From: Streptomyces sp. WAC 01529
GTDB taxonomy: Bacteria > Actinomycetota > Actinomycetes > Streptomycetales > Streptomycetaceae
Assembly: GCF_003945545.1 (NCBI RefSeq)
Contig: NZ_CP029617.1
Coordinates: forward strand, 4,413,001 to 4,477,000
Direction: 5' to 3'
DNA length: 64,000 nt
Shown: one piece after another, positions 17,425 to 26,111 of the stretch
How the letters are laid out: every line of letters starts with the position of its first letter
Numbering within the stretch: position 1 is the stretch's first letter
Position numbers and translations under genes: made by a program
Notes under the pieces: model-generated
Told to the model about the DNA's origin: nothing
The model's input: only the letters and a program-made list of their open reading frames with translations
Databases searched by the model: none

Positions 17425-20400
17425 TCATTCGTCGCGCGCCTGTCTGCCGGTCTCCCGGCTCATCTCGGCGCGCAGTCGGGCCAGAGCCTCGTCGCGAACA
17501 GGTTCCGTAATGATGCGGTAGGCGCGCTTCCGAGCCGCTTCCTTGATCGCCTTCCGGAACTCGTTGTTGTCGAAGTAAAGCTTCACGAAGTCTGTATTGC
17601 GTTCGGCGTTCTCGGCGACGATGTCATCGAGCCGGTCATCGGCCACCTGCCCGAAACGGGCCTCGTCGTTCATGAGGGCGATCTGCTGCATCCCCGTGTC
17701 CTCGACGAGGCCGACGACCTGCTGGTAGACGAGGATCTGGTCGGAAGTACCGAGTTCCAGCCCGAACCGGTCGTTCAGCTCTTCGATGATCTCCGACAGG
17801 GGTTTCATCTCCGGCTCCCGGAAGCCGCCGCCATCAGCGGCATGTCCGCGTACGTCTCGGTCGCCCACCGCCGACAGCGAGACGTTGTGCCGCCCTGTGA
17901 ACTCCAGTCGGAAGTGGCTCAGGTCCGCATCGCCTATGTCGACCGATGTTGACGGCCGTCCCGGCAGCCGGATCAGCAGAACCCTGCCGTACTGGTAGAG
18001 ACGCTCCAGGTCCTTATCGCCCCAGTCGACGATCTGCGCGATGAGGCTATAGGCGCGGACGTAGTTCTGCATGGCGGACCGGAAGCCTTCCCGCTCGTCA
18101 TCGGTGTCGAGAGCGACGAAGCGGTCAATTGCTGGCTTGAGATACTCATGTAGCTCGGCATGCAGCTTCCGCTCAGCAGCCTCCGGCATTCGACCGGGCC
18201 CGGCCTGGGCCAAGACCCTGATGAATGCCTCCATTTCGGAGGCGACCAGCAGCGCGTAGTCCATCACTTCCCGCTGCTTGGTGTAGAGCAGGTTCGGATC
18301 GCTTGGCTCCGTGATTGTCGTCTCGAACCAGTCCTCGAATGCAGCTTGGATGTCGGCAGCGTTGTTGACGAAGTCCAGGATGTGAACGTCGTCCTGTGAC
18401 TTCATTGGATGGATCCGGTTGAGTCGGGAGAGTGTCTGCACGGCGGCAACCCCGGTCAGCGGCTTGTCCACGTACATCCCACACAGCAGCGGTTGGTCGA
18501 AGCCGGTCTGGTACTTCTCCGCGACGACCAGCAGGCGGTACTCGTCCTGGTCACGTGCAACTGCCTGTGGGTCGTCCGCCTTGGTGTAGCCGAACCGGTC
18601 CGGTAGCTGGCCTTCCGGGAAACCGTTGAGCTGAGCTTCGGTGAACTCCAGACCTGCCGCCTCGTCCTTGAGCTGACCAGAGAAGGCGACAAGTGTCCCG
18701 CAGTCGGTGAAACCGCACAGGGTGACGTAGTTGCGGATCGCCTGGTATAGGTCGAGCGCGTGCTGCCGACTTCCGGTGACGACCATCGTCTTGGCCCGGC
18801 CCCCAAGCCGTCCTGCGATGTTCTCACGGAAGTCGTCGACGATCAGCTTCGCCTTCTGCTCTAGCGATTTCGGGTGCTGCTCGGCGAAGCGGACCAGCTT
18901 CGCCTTCGCCTTCGCTTCGTCGACGTCCGGGTTGGAGATGCGTGACTCCACCTGTTCAACGGCCGCGTTACGCAGCCGCCATTTGGTGTCGTACGTGATG
19001 TAGTTGGCCAGTACGTCGAGGATGTAGCCCTCGTCGATCGCCTGCCGCATGGAGTAGATGTGGAAGGGCACGTGCATGCCCTGTTCACCGGTTCGCGGGT
19101 TCACCCTCTCCGGATCGAAGGTGCCGAATAGCTTCAGCGTCGGCGACTTGGGGGTAGCGGTGAAGGCGAAGTACGACAGGTTCGGCTGCTTGCCACGCAC
19201 GCGCGTCATGTACTCCGCGTCGTCCTCGTCCTCCTCCCGCGGTTGTGCATTGGCTCCGAGCGCCTGCTTGAGCTGGATCGCCGACTCTCCGCCCTGAGAC
19301 GAGTGCGCCTCGTCAATGATGACTGCGTAGCGCTTGCCGGCTAGCCTCAGGTCGGCGATCTTCTTGAGTACGAACGGGTACATCTGCAGTGTGCTGATGA
19401 CGATCTTCGATGTGGAATCGTCAAGGGCCTTTGCCAGCTGGTTCGAATCCTCGTCGATCTTCTTGACGACACCGGGCGTGTGATCGAACTGGAAGATGGT
19501 CCTCTGGAGTTGCCTGTCGAGAACGACGCGGTCCGTGATCACGATCGTCTTGTGGAAGACCGGCTGGTTGCTCGCATCGAAAAGGTTGGAGAGGCGGTGC
19601 GACAGCCAGGCAATGGTGTTCGACTTACCCGAGCCGGCCGAATGTTGGACCAGGTAGTTCTGGCCTGCCCCGTGCGCCTGCGCATGCGCGATCATCTTCT
19701 GCACCGCATCCCACTGGTGGTAGCGAGGGAAGATGCGAGGCGAGGTGTGCGGGCTTGTCTTCGCACCCTTTTTGTCCGGAACCTGCACGTGAATGAAACG
19801 GTGCAGGATCTCCAGCCAGCTGTCGCGCGGCCAGATCTGTTCCCAGAGGTAGGCGACGCTGTAAGAGCCTGGGGCAGCCGACGGGTTTCCAGCGCCTCCG
19901 GACACACCTGGACCGTTGGAGCCGACATTGAAGGGCAGGAACTGTGTATCACGGCCGCGCAGACGGGTAGCGACGAAGACGCGGTCCGGATCGATTGCGA
20001 AGTGGACGAGTGTTCGTTTGGCGAAGAACACATCGTTCGGGTCGCGGCGTCGGTACTGAGCGATGGCATGGTCGGCGTTCTGGCGAGTGTTCGGATTTTT
20101 CAGCTCAATAGTGGCCACAGGAAGGCCATTGACGAAGAAGGCCATGTCCAGGGATAGAAGGGGATCACGCGCGCTGTAGTGCAGCTGCCGTGCGACCGTC
20201 AGCACGTTTGCGTTGTACTCAGCTAGGGCGTCAGCGGCCAGTGTGTGACCGGGGCGGAAGTAGGCCAGGTCAATCTGGACGCCTCGGTCGCGCACACCTT
20301 GGCGCAGCACGTCGAGCACGCCGCGTGCGTCAATCTCGGAGGCGAGGCGCTGGGCGAACTGCCGCTGAGTGGTGGACGGGTCGCCACCGTACAGCTCGAT

Positions 20401-20571
20401 GAGCCGGTTCCAGCCGTTCTGCTGTGTGGCGCCGATGAACCGGTACAACTCGCCGGTGTCGATGCCCAGCTCAGCGTTGAACGTACCCTGCGCCGGCGAC
20501 CAGCCGCGCGTGAGTAGTTCGGCCTCGATGCGGGACTCGAAGATGGGCTCGGTGTGAGCTCCAGGCGTCAT
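17425..20571 (-). CDS. hsdR: Type I restriction enzyme R subunit
   Basis: A 1048-aa endonuclease and translocase of a type I restriction-modification complex; it cuts unmodified DNA with HsdM2-HsdS. The N-terminal nuclease carries the PD-ExK-type VATIELKNP (residues ~153-161). The SF2 motor shows HSAGSGKSNTIAW (Walker A), VVIITD-like strand, IDEAHSSQGG (DEAH) and FTATPKSP. Later motor motifs include YQTGFDQPLL and QTLSRLNRIHP. Length is normal for the family. The ATG overlaps the hsdS stop, and the kinase gene follows. No lesion seen. Confidence 0.93.
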   Translation of the reverse strand: MTPGAHTEPIFESRIEAELLTRGWSPAQGTFNAELGIDTGELYRFIGATQQNGWNRLIELYGGDPSTTQRQFAQRLASEIDARGVLDVLRQGVRDRGVQIDLAYFRPGHTLAADALAEYNANVLTVARQLHYSARDPLLSLDMAFFVNGLPVATIELKNPNTRQNADHAIAQYRRRDPNDVFFAKRTLVHFAIDPDRVFVATRLRGRDTQFLPFNVGSNGPGVSGGAGNPSAAPGSYSVAYLWEQIWPRDSWLEILHRFIHVQVPDKKGAKTSPHTSPRIFPRYHQWDAVQKMIAHAQAHGAGQNYLVQHSAGSGKSNTIAWLSHRLSNLFDASNQPVFHKTIVITDRVVLDRQLQRTIFQFDHTPGVVKKIDEDSNQLAKALDDSTSKIVISTLQMYPFVLKKIADLRLAGKRYAVIIDEAHSSQGGESAIQLKQALGANAQPREEDEDDAEYMTRVRGKQPNLSYFAFTATPKSPTLKLFGTFDPERVNPRTGEQGMHVPFHIYSMRQAIDEGYILDVLANYITYDTKWRLRNAAVEQVESRISNPDVDEAKAKAKLVRFAEQHPKSLEQKAKLIVDDFRENIAGRLGGRAKTMVVTGSRQHALDLYQAIRNYVTLCGFTDCGTLVAFSGQLKDEAAGLEFTEAQLNGFPEGQLPDRFGYTKADDPQAVARDQDEYRLLVVAEKYQTGFDQPLLCGMYVDKPLTGVAAVQTLSRLNRIHPMKSQDDVHILDFVNNAADIQAAFEDWFETTITEPSDPNLLYTKQREVMDYALLVASEMEAFIRVLAQAGPGRMPEAAERKLHAELHEYLKPAIDRFVALDTDDEREGFRSAMQNYVRAYSLIAQIVDWGDKDLERLYQYGRVLLIRLPGRPSTSVDIGDADLSHFRLEFTGRHNVSLSAVGDRDVRGHAADGGGFREPEMKPLSEIIEELNDRFGLELGTSDQILVYQQVVGLVEDTGMQQIALMNDEARFGQVADDRLDDIVAENAERNTDFVKLYFDNNEFRKAIKEAARKRAYRIITEPVRDEALARLRAEMSRETGRQARDE

Positions 20572-21839
20572 ACAGCACTCCCAGGTAGGGACCGACCGCT
20601 CGCGGTCGTGACGTCGAATTGGCCGGTTACGGCGGCAGTGATCAGAGCTAGGCGGTGTTCCTTGAGGAGCGCGAGCTGGTCAACCAATGCCTGTTTCGCG
20701 GCGTTGCCTGACCTCCGGCGGTCATTGAGGTCGTTGACAACCCGTGCCTGATCTGTAAGCGGCGCATCCGGTAGGGGCAACTTGGTTACCGTTGCGGTAG
20801 GCAAGTTATTTGCCATGCCGTCAGCGCCAGAAATTCCGAGCTTAATTAGCTCGCGCACTTGATGCGTGCCGAGCATGAAAGCAACAAATTCTGGCGTCAT
20901 TCGGGTGCGGTCCATTCGAAGGCGGTAGACCTTATCGCAAAGCAGCAATTGAGGTGGTAGGTCTTCCGGGAGAACGGCGATGCTGCCGATCAAATCAACG
21001 GATCCGCTTGCGCGAGACATGAGCAGGTCGCCGGAGCGCAGGCTATAGCGAAGCTCGGGTTGAGTTTCGGGAGGTAGCGCTTTGTGCTGACTTGCGTCGA
21101 AAGTGCCACCATTCACACAGCCGGCTTTGACGACCCCCCATTCACCTTCGTCGGTTGGTCGATCTTCGCACTGAGGTGACCAACCTTGCTCGATCTTCTG
21201 TAGAACGTGCCGAACTCTCACCGTCCCATGCTTAATCTCTAGCGATTTAGCCACCTGGGAAAGGTGACTCTGTACGCGTGTGCTGATCTTTTCCAGTTGA
21301 GAAGTGCGCAATCCGGCCAAGCGGTGGATCCGGTTCGTCTCGGCGTCGAGAAAATCCGCGATTCTTTGCTGCTCGATAAGTGGCGGATGGGGGAGTACTA
21401 GATTTGCCAGGGTGGCTGAATCGAAGGAGGTCGAGCGCTCCCTAATTCCCTTAGCCAATGATTCTACGTATCCCGAAGATGCCATACTGCGCAAAACGTA
21501 CGCGATATATCGCAGATCTGCATCGCCTTTTGCCTGGTACGCGTGCACCACGGGTGAGCATTTGCCATCAGCGTCTGAGATTCCAATGGCTCCCGCAAAG
21601 CCATCCATCGAATGTACTACTAGATCACCTCTGCGGATTCCTTGGTAGCCAATTTCCTGGACTGCTTCGGTGAATCCATCGACCCGCCGATTTGCCCTGA
21701 GTGTAACTTGACCATCTCGGAAAGCTGTCACAACGCCATCATCGGGGCGGGGTTGGCGCAGCTGTCTTCCCAGTAGCCATTTGGCTCGCTCAGAACTCCA
21801 ATTTGCTGGCAGGTGCCCAAGGCTGGTTTCTGTTGTCAT
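20568..21839 (-). CDS. hsdS: Type I restriction specificity subunit
   Basis: A 423-aa DNA-recognition subunit with two target-recognition domains and two conserved helical spacers. Evidence for each spacer: PPLIEQQRIADFLDAETNRI after the first domain, and the LTDQARVVNDLNDRR stretch with a LALLKEHRLALITAAVTGQ helix after the second. It overlaps hsdM at its start and hsdR at its end by 4 nt each (ATGA type), so subunit output is coupled. The coding region is visibly lower in GC, with more A/T third bases than hsdM and hsdR, a usual sign of recombining target domains. The recognition sequence cannot be predicted by eye. Confidence 0.9.
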   Translation of the reverse strand: MTTETSLGHLPANWSSERAKWLLGRQLRQPRPDDGVVTAFRDGQVTLRANRRVDGFTEAVQEIGYQGIRRGDLVVHSMDGFAGAIGISDADGKCSPVVHAYQAKGDADLRYIAYVLRSMASSGYVESLAKGIRERSTSFDSATLANLVLPHPPLIEQQRIADFLDAETNRIHRLAGLRTSQLEKISTRVQSHLSQVAKSLEIKHGTVRVRHVLQKIEQGWSPQCEDRPTDEGEWGVVKAGCVNGGTFDASQHKALPPETQPELRYSLRSGDLLMSRASGSVDLIGSIAVLPEDLPPQLLLCDKVYRLRMDRTRMTPEFVAFMLGTHQVRELIKLGISGADGMANNLPTATVTKLPLPDAPLTDQARVVNDLNDRRRSGNAAKQALVDQLALLKEHRLALITAAVTGQFDVTTASGRSLPGSAV

Positions 21840-23809
21840 CCCGTCACCTCGCCAAGCAGCTTCTGAATCTGGGATTCAAGCTCCCGCAGCTCCGCATCGA
21901 TCTCCGTCAACGGCCTCGGGGGGGTGTACACGTAAAAGTGTCGCGTGAACGGGATCTCATAACCGATCTTCGTCTTTTCGTAGTCAATCCATGCGTCCGG
22001 GACATGCGGTGTGACTTCGCGAGCGAAATACGTGTCAATTTCCTCATTCAGTGGAACGTTTTCGTAGTCACGAAGATCTGGGTCCGGCAAAACTTCCCCG
22101 TCTTTTGCCTTCTGGACCTCTCCCTCCGGGTCCGACACCGAAACCGCACCCCACAGGCTCTTCAAGAGGGGTGCCTTGCTCGGCCAGATTGCCCCGGCCC
22201 CTGCAACAGCAGAATGCAGTGCATCTGCTGCCTCTTTCTTGGTCCACCACGTCGAGCCCGCCAGGCTCCGGGCCGCCTCGACCAGTGCCTCGTGCCCATC
22301 CCACTTGGCAAGCGCCTTCGCGTTCTCCAGCGCGGCGAGAGTGTCCTCGGTAATCTCGAAGCGCAGCTTGAGTGGGCGCTCGACAGTGATGCGCTGGTAG
22401 CCGAAGTCGCGGGTGCTGAAGATCTTTACCTTGTCGTGGTCTGGGTGGTCAGTGTCAGCGGCCACCTTGACGGCGTCGACGTACAAGTCCGTAATGCGCT
22501 TGATCTGCGCATCGGTAATCTGCTTTCGCTTATTGCCGAAAGACTTGCGCATCTTCTCCCACTGGTCGCGGGCGTCGAGCAAGATCACCTTGTTCCGGAA
22601 TTTAGTGTCCTTGCGGTTGGACAGGATCCAGAAATACGTGGAGATGCCGGTGTTGTAGAATAGCTGGTCCGGCAGGGCGACAATCCCCTCTAGCCAATCG
22701 TTCTCCAGGATCCACTGGCGGATCCTGGACTCACCAGAATCGGCCGCGCCGGTGAAAAGAGGGGAGCCGTTGAAGACGATCGCCAGCCGGGCACCTTTAC
22801 CCTCGACCGGTTCCATCTTCGAGATCATGTGCTGAAGGAACAGAAAAGATCCGTCATTGATGCGGGGTGTGCCGGCGCCGAAACGGCCAGCGTGACCGAG
22901 TTCCGCCTCAGCCTCTACCTCATCCTTGACCTTTTTCCACTCCACGCCGAAGGGCGGATTGGCCAACATGTAGTCGAACTTCTGGTCCGGATGGCCGTCG
23001 TCACTGAAGGAGTTGCCGTAGTGGATGCGGCCGCGTTGATTCCGCATGAGCATGTCTGACTGGCAGACCGCCCATGATTCTGCGTTGACTTCCTGGCCGA
23101 ACAGGTACACCTCGGCCTTGGGGTTGATCGACTTGATGTGGTCTTCAGCCGCAGTCAGCATGCCACCGGTTCCACAGGCTGGGTCCAGGATGTTGATGAC
23201 CTGGCCCTCGCCGGCAACTGTGTCGGCGTCCGGAGCGATCAACAGGTTGACCATCAGCTTGATGACTTCGCGCGGGGTGAAGTGCTCACCGGCGGTCTCG
23301 TTGGAGTCTTCGGCGAACTTGCGGATCAGATGCTCGAAGACGTAGCCCATGTCGTGGTTGGACAGCTTGTCGAGGTCGCGCATCTCGGCGAACCTACCGA
23401 CGACCTTGTAAAGGATCTTCGCGCTTGCCAGCCTGGTGATCTCGTTGTCCAGATCGAAGCGGGCCAGGATCCTGCGCACGTTCGGTGAGAATCCGTTGAT
23501 GTAGTCGCGCAGGTTCTTGGCAGTGCTCGGCGCGTCTGCGGCGATTGTCGTGAAGTCCTGGTCGGAGGTGTTGTAGAACGGCAGCTTGGCTGCGATCTCC
23601 AGCAAGCGCTCCTTGTTCTGGACGTCGAGTGAGGCGTCTCGCTTGCGGACGGCGTCCCGCGTTGGTGCCATCACAGCGTCGAGGCGGCGCAGAAGTGTGA
23701 ACGGCAGGATCACCTGTCCGTACTCATGGCGCTTGTAGTCGCCGCGTAGGAGGTCGGCGACCGCCCAGATGTCACTTGCCATCTTGGAGTGCGTGGGTCC
23801 GGATGTCAT
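21836..23809 (-). CDS. hsdM: Type I restriction-modification N6-adenine methyltransferase
   Basis: A 657-aa modification subunit. It begins MTSGPTHSKMASDIWAVADL with the HsdM N-terminal helical domain (RRLDAVMAPTRDAV). SAM motif I is DPACGTGGML and catalytic motif IV is NPPFG, both intact. The C-terminus carries the HsdS-contacting helices (TEIDAELRELESQIQKLLGE). Four-nt overlaps with the upstream hsdM-like gene and with hsdS. It should protect host DNA at the site set by HsdS. Confidence 0.93.
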   Translation of the reverse strand: MTSGPTHSKMASDIWAVADLLRGDYKRHEYGQVILPFTLLRRLDAVMAPTRDAVRKRDASLDVQNKERLLEIAAKLPFYNTSDQDFTTIAADAPSTAKNLRDYINGFSPNVRRILARFDLDNEITRLASAKILYKVVGRFAEMRDLDKLSNHDMGYVFEHLIRKFAEDSNETAGEHFTPREVIKLMVNLLIAPDADTVAGEGQVINILDPACGTGGMLTAAEDHIKSINPKAEVYLFGQEVNAESWAVCQSDMLMRNQRGRIHYGNSFSDDGHPDQKFDYMLANPPFGVEWKKVKDEVEAEAELGHAGRFGAGTPRINDGSFLFLQHMISKMEPVEGKGARLAIVFNGSPLFTGAADSGESRIRQWILENDWLEGIVALPDQLFYNTGISTYFWILSNRKDTKFRNKVILLDARDQWEKMRKSFGNKRKQITDAQIKRITDLYVDAVKVAADTDHPDHDKVKIFSTRDFGYQRITVERPLKLRFEITEDTLAALENAKALAKWDGHEALVEAARSLAGSTWWTKKEAADALHSAVAGAGAIWPSKAPLLKSLWGAVSVSDPEGEVQKAKDGEVLPDPDLRDYENVPLNEEIDTYFAREVTPHVPDAWIDYEKTKIGYEIPFTRHFYVYTPPRPLTEIDAELRELESQIQKLLGEVTG

Positions 23810-25581
23810 AGCTTGCTCGTCTCACCTTCGGTTGTGTGGAGGGCATTAGTGTTCTTCAGCGAGGGTTGGTCCGGGGCCAGAACGCCGACAGTGAGACCAT
23901 GAATGGTCTGGTCGATCACGTTCGCGCTAACCCTCGCCAGCGTCGACAGCGCCTCTTGTAGCTCCTGCAAGCGGCGGAACGCGTCGCCGTAGCGTCGCTG
24001 CTCTGCGAGAGGTATACGGGGGATGCGGCAGCGGCGCAGGTCGTCGCGGCTGAGTACGCCGAGCGTGTTGGTCACTGGCACTGAGTTGGCATCGGTTTGC
24101 AGGAAGATCGCGACGAAGTGTGCGTCCAGACGGTCCGCATCCAATTCCACAACCTGCGCGATACCAAGTCCGTCTTCCTCTGCGCCAGTCGCGACAACTG
24201 GTGGCCGGCCAAGGGTTCTCACCAGTAGATCTCCGGGCCGGGGAGGGGTGTCGCGAGAGTGAATCGTCAGTGCTCCCACACGTTCCAGTTCGCCAATGGT
24301 GACGTGGGCGTGGACGGGTGGAGACACGGTGGCGGGAAAGGATGGCATGCCTATCCGGCCCACCTCGGAGTAGAGAGTCTTCAACCGATCGGTCATATGG
24401 ACGAGGTCCTCGGCCCCCGCTTCAACCCGCGCCGCTACATAGCGGGAAGGCCGCAGATCGACGTCACCGTCGAGTAGGTCCAACCGGGGAACAGCGCGGG
24501 AGATGCTCGGGTCAGCATCTGTATAAAGCCGCTCCCAGGCTGCGTATTCGCAGGGGACATCGGCTGCATCGACCAATCCAGACAGGTCGATCATGCGCAC
24601 AGCCGTTCGGGCTGACGAGCCGTAGGGGCGTTGGAGAACCCAGAGGTACACGTCGGTGCCGGGCAACGACCCCATTGCCTTGGGCAGTGCGATCACGTCA
24701 CGCAGAACGCCGGAACGCACCAGCCTTGCCCGGATGTCACGTCCGGACGGCTGGATGCAGGTACGTGGCGAGACAGCGATGACGGCCACACCGAGCGGGC
24801 GCAGGTGCGCGTAGCAGTGCTGCACCCAAACCAGTTCGCCGTCGCGTGGTGCCGGAGTGCCGAACCTCCAACGTGGATCCGTAGCGAGTTCCTCCGACGG
24901 CCACTGCGGGATGTCGAAAGGGGGCTCGCAGACAATGGCTCTGGCTGCGCCCAGATAGGCGCCGAGGCGGTTGTTCAGCAGTGAATCTCCGGTCTGGATC
25001 TCGTACGGCACACCCCGAGCGCTGTGTCGCAAACTCGATGCTGCAGCGGAGGCTGCCGATTCCTCGATCTCCTGACCGACAAGCTTGACGTGGTCGCCGA
25101 AGCGGTCGGCAGCGGCTGTTAGCACTGTTCCGTTGGCGCACGCGGGATCGAGCACGATGTGCGAGTCGGTATTGCCGACATCCACGGGTTCCTCGCTGGC
25201 CGTCGAGCGCGGTAGAAGCGACACCATCACCCTTGCCAGCAACTGCCCCGCGGTCAGGTCGGTGATGGCGCGCTCCTGGGGCACTTGCTGTACGAGCCCT
25301 GCCAGTTCGTCTTCCTTGCCTTCCGGCGACTGCACGGCACCGTGGACGCGTTGGGTGCCAGTCTCGGTTTGGCCTGCCGTGGCCAACTGGTCTGCCTTAC
25401 CCGTCGACTTCAGCCAGGCTTCGACCGCAGCCCGAGAGAACTTCGGGCTACCAGAGCCATCGCCGACAGGCTTCGGAAACTCCGGATAACGACGCCGCCA
25501 GTTCGACACGGCGGCGCGGCTGACGCCTGCCAGGCGTGCGATCGCGGCCGCTGTCATCTCATCGCGCTCATCCGGGCTCAT
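23806..25581 (-). CDS. HsdM-like protein with HTH and HsdS-like tail; atypical motif IV
   Basis: A 591-aa first gene of the restriction operon. Residues ~8-40 form a helix-turn-helix (MTAAAIARLAGVSRAAVSNW). Residues ~140-330 are an N6-methylase fold: motif I is DPACANGTVL. The motif IV position reads EPPF in place of the usual N/D-PPF/Y, so catalysis is doubtful. The C-terminal ~200 residues resemble an HsdS recognition domain with its spacer helix (PGDLLVRTLGRPPVVATG, IPLAEQRRYGDAFRRLQE). It overlaps the true hsdM by 4 nt. Possibilities: a DNA-binding regulator or modulator of the type I complex, an autonomous methylase with altered motif, or a second sequence-recognition subunit. Confidence 0.75.
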   Translation of the reverse strand: MSPDERDEMTAAAIARLAGVSRAAVSNWRRRYPEFPKPVGDGSGSPKFSRAAVEAWLKSTGKADQLATAGQTETGTQRVHGAVQSPEGKEDELAGLVQQVPQERAITDLTAGQLLARVMVSLLPRSTASEEPVDVGNTDSHIVLDPACANGTVLTAAADRFGDHVKLVGQEIEESAASAAASSLRHSARGVPYEIQTGDSLLNNRLGAYLGAARAIVCEPPFDIPQWPSEELATDPRWRFGTPAPRDGELVWVQHCYAHLRPLGVAVIAVSPRTCIQPSGRDIRARLVRSGVLRDVIALPKAMGSLPGTDVYLWVLQRPYGSSARTAVRMIDLSGLVDAADVPCEYAAWERLYTDADPSISRAVPRLDLLDGDVDLRPSRYVAARVEAGAEDLVHMTDRLKTLYSEVGRIGMPSFPATVSPPVHAHVTIGELERVGALTIHSRDTPPRPGDLLVRTLGRPPVVATGAEEDGLGIAQVVELDADRLDAHFVAIFLQTDANSVPVTNTLGVLSRDDLRRCRIPRIPLAEQRRYGDAFRRLQELQEALSTLARVSANVIDQTIHGLTVGVLAPDQPSLKNTNALHTTEGETSKL

Positions 25582-25700
25582 GGGGCAACTCTAGCGGCGC
25601 ACCATCGCCACGGCAAGAATATGTGAGCACTGTTGACAGTAGGCGTCTGTGTACACATTCTAGGATCCACCAGGACCGCTCAAAGGCACAGGAGGACCTC

Positions 25701-25961
25701 GTGCACCATCAGCGCATCGCACGCGTTACACACCGAGCCCTTTCCCCTCGCTCTCGGCGGCAGAAGTCCTGCGGCAAGGTCTGGTTCGCGGACCGGGTCG
25801 CGGCGGATCTGGGCCTCGCTGTCGTCCGGTCGCGAGGCGATGCCCGTGCCAAGGAGCTGGTGCGGTCATACCACTGCCCGCGCTGCCACTGCTGGCACCT
25901 GACCTCTGCCGCGCCGCGCCGTGATCACTCCGCAACGCCGAGGATCACTCGCAGTCACTGA
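25701..25961 (+). CDS. Small Cys/His-containing protein, unknown
   Basis: An 86-aa protein; the GTG start was chosen for its excellent AGGAGG site. Core: SCGKVWFADRVAADLGLA..., then YHCPRCHCWHLTS, a zinc-ribbon-like CPxC-xxWH ending seen in small proteins of actinobacterial phages and integrated elements. It lies alone and divergent from the restriction operon, 150 bp before the DUF6119 gene. It may bind nucleic acid; this is inference from the Cys/His pattern. Confidence 0.6.
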   Translation: MHHQRIARVTHRALSPRSRRQKSCGKVWFADRVAADLGLAVVRSRGDARAKELVRSYHCPRCHCWHLTSAAPRRDHSATPRITRSH

Positions 25962-26111
25962 TCCAGCGCTCCGCCTCGCATTCCCGAAGAGCTCGACCCT
26001 GCACTGAAGCACCGCAGCAACCGCGTTGTACGGCGCACGGCGCTGCCCCGGACCTGCGGGGTTCTCCACACCCATACGTCCTTATCCACAGCCCATCCAG
26101 GGAGTGGCGCC

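Noticed and set aside
15771..25581. BREX or Pgl system (kinase plus methylases)
   Set aside because: No PglZ phosphatase, BrxC ATPase or PglX-size methylase; the genes fit type I restriction.
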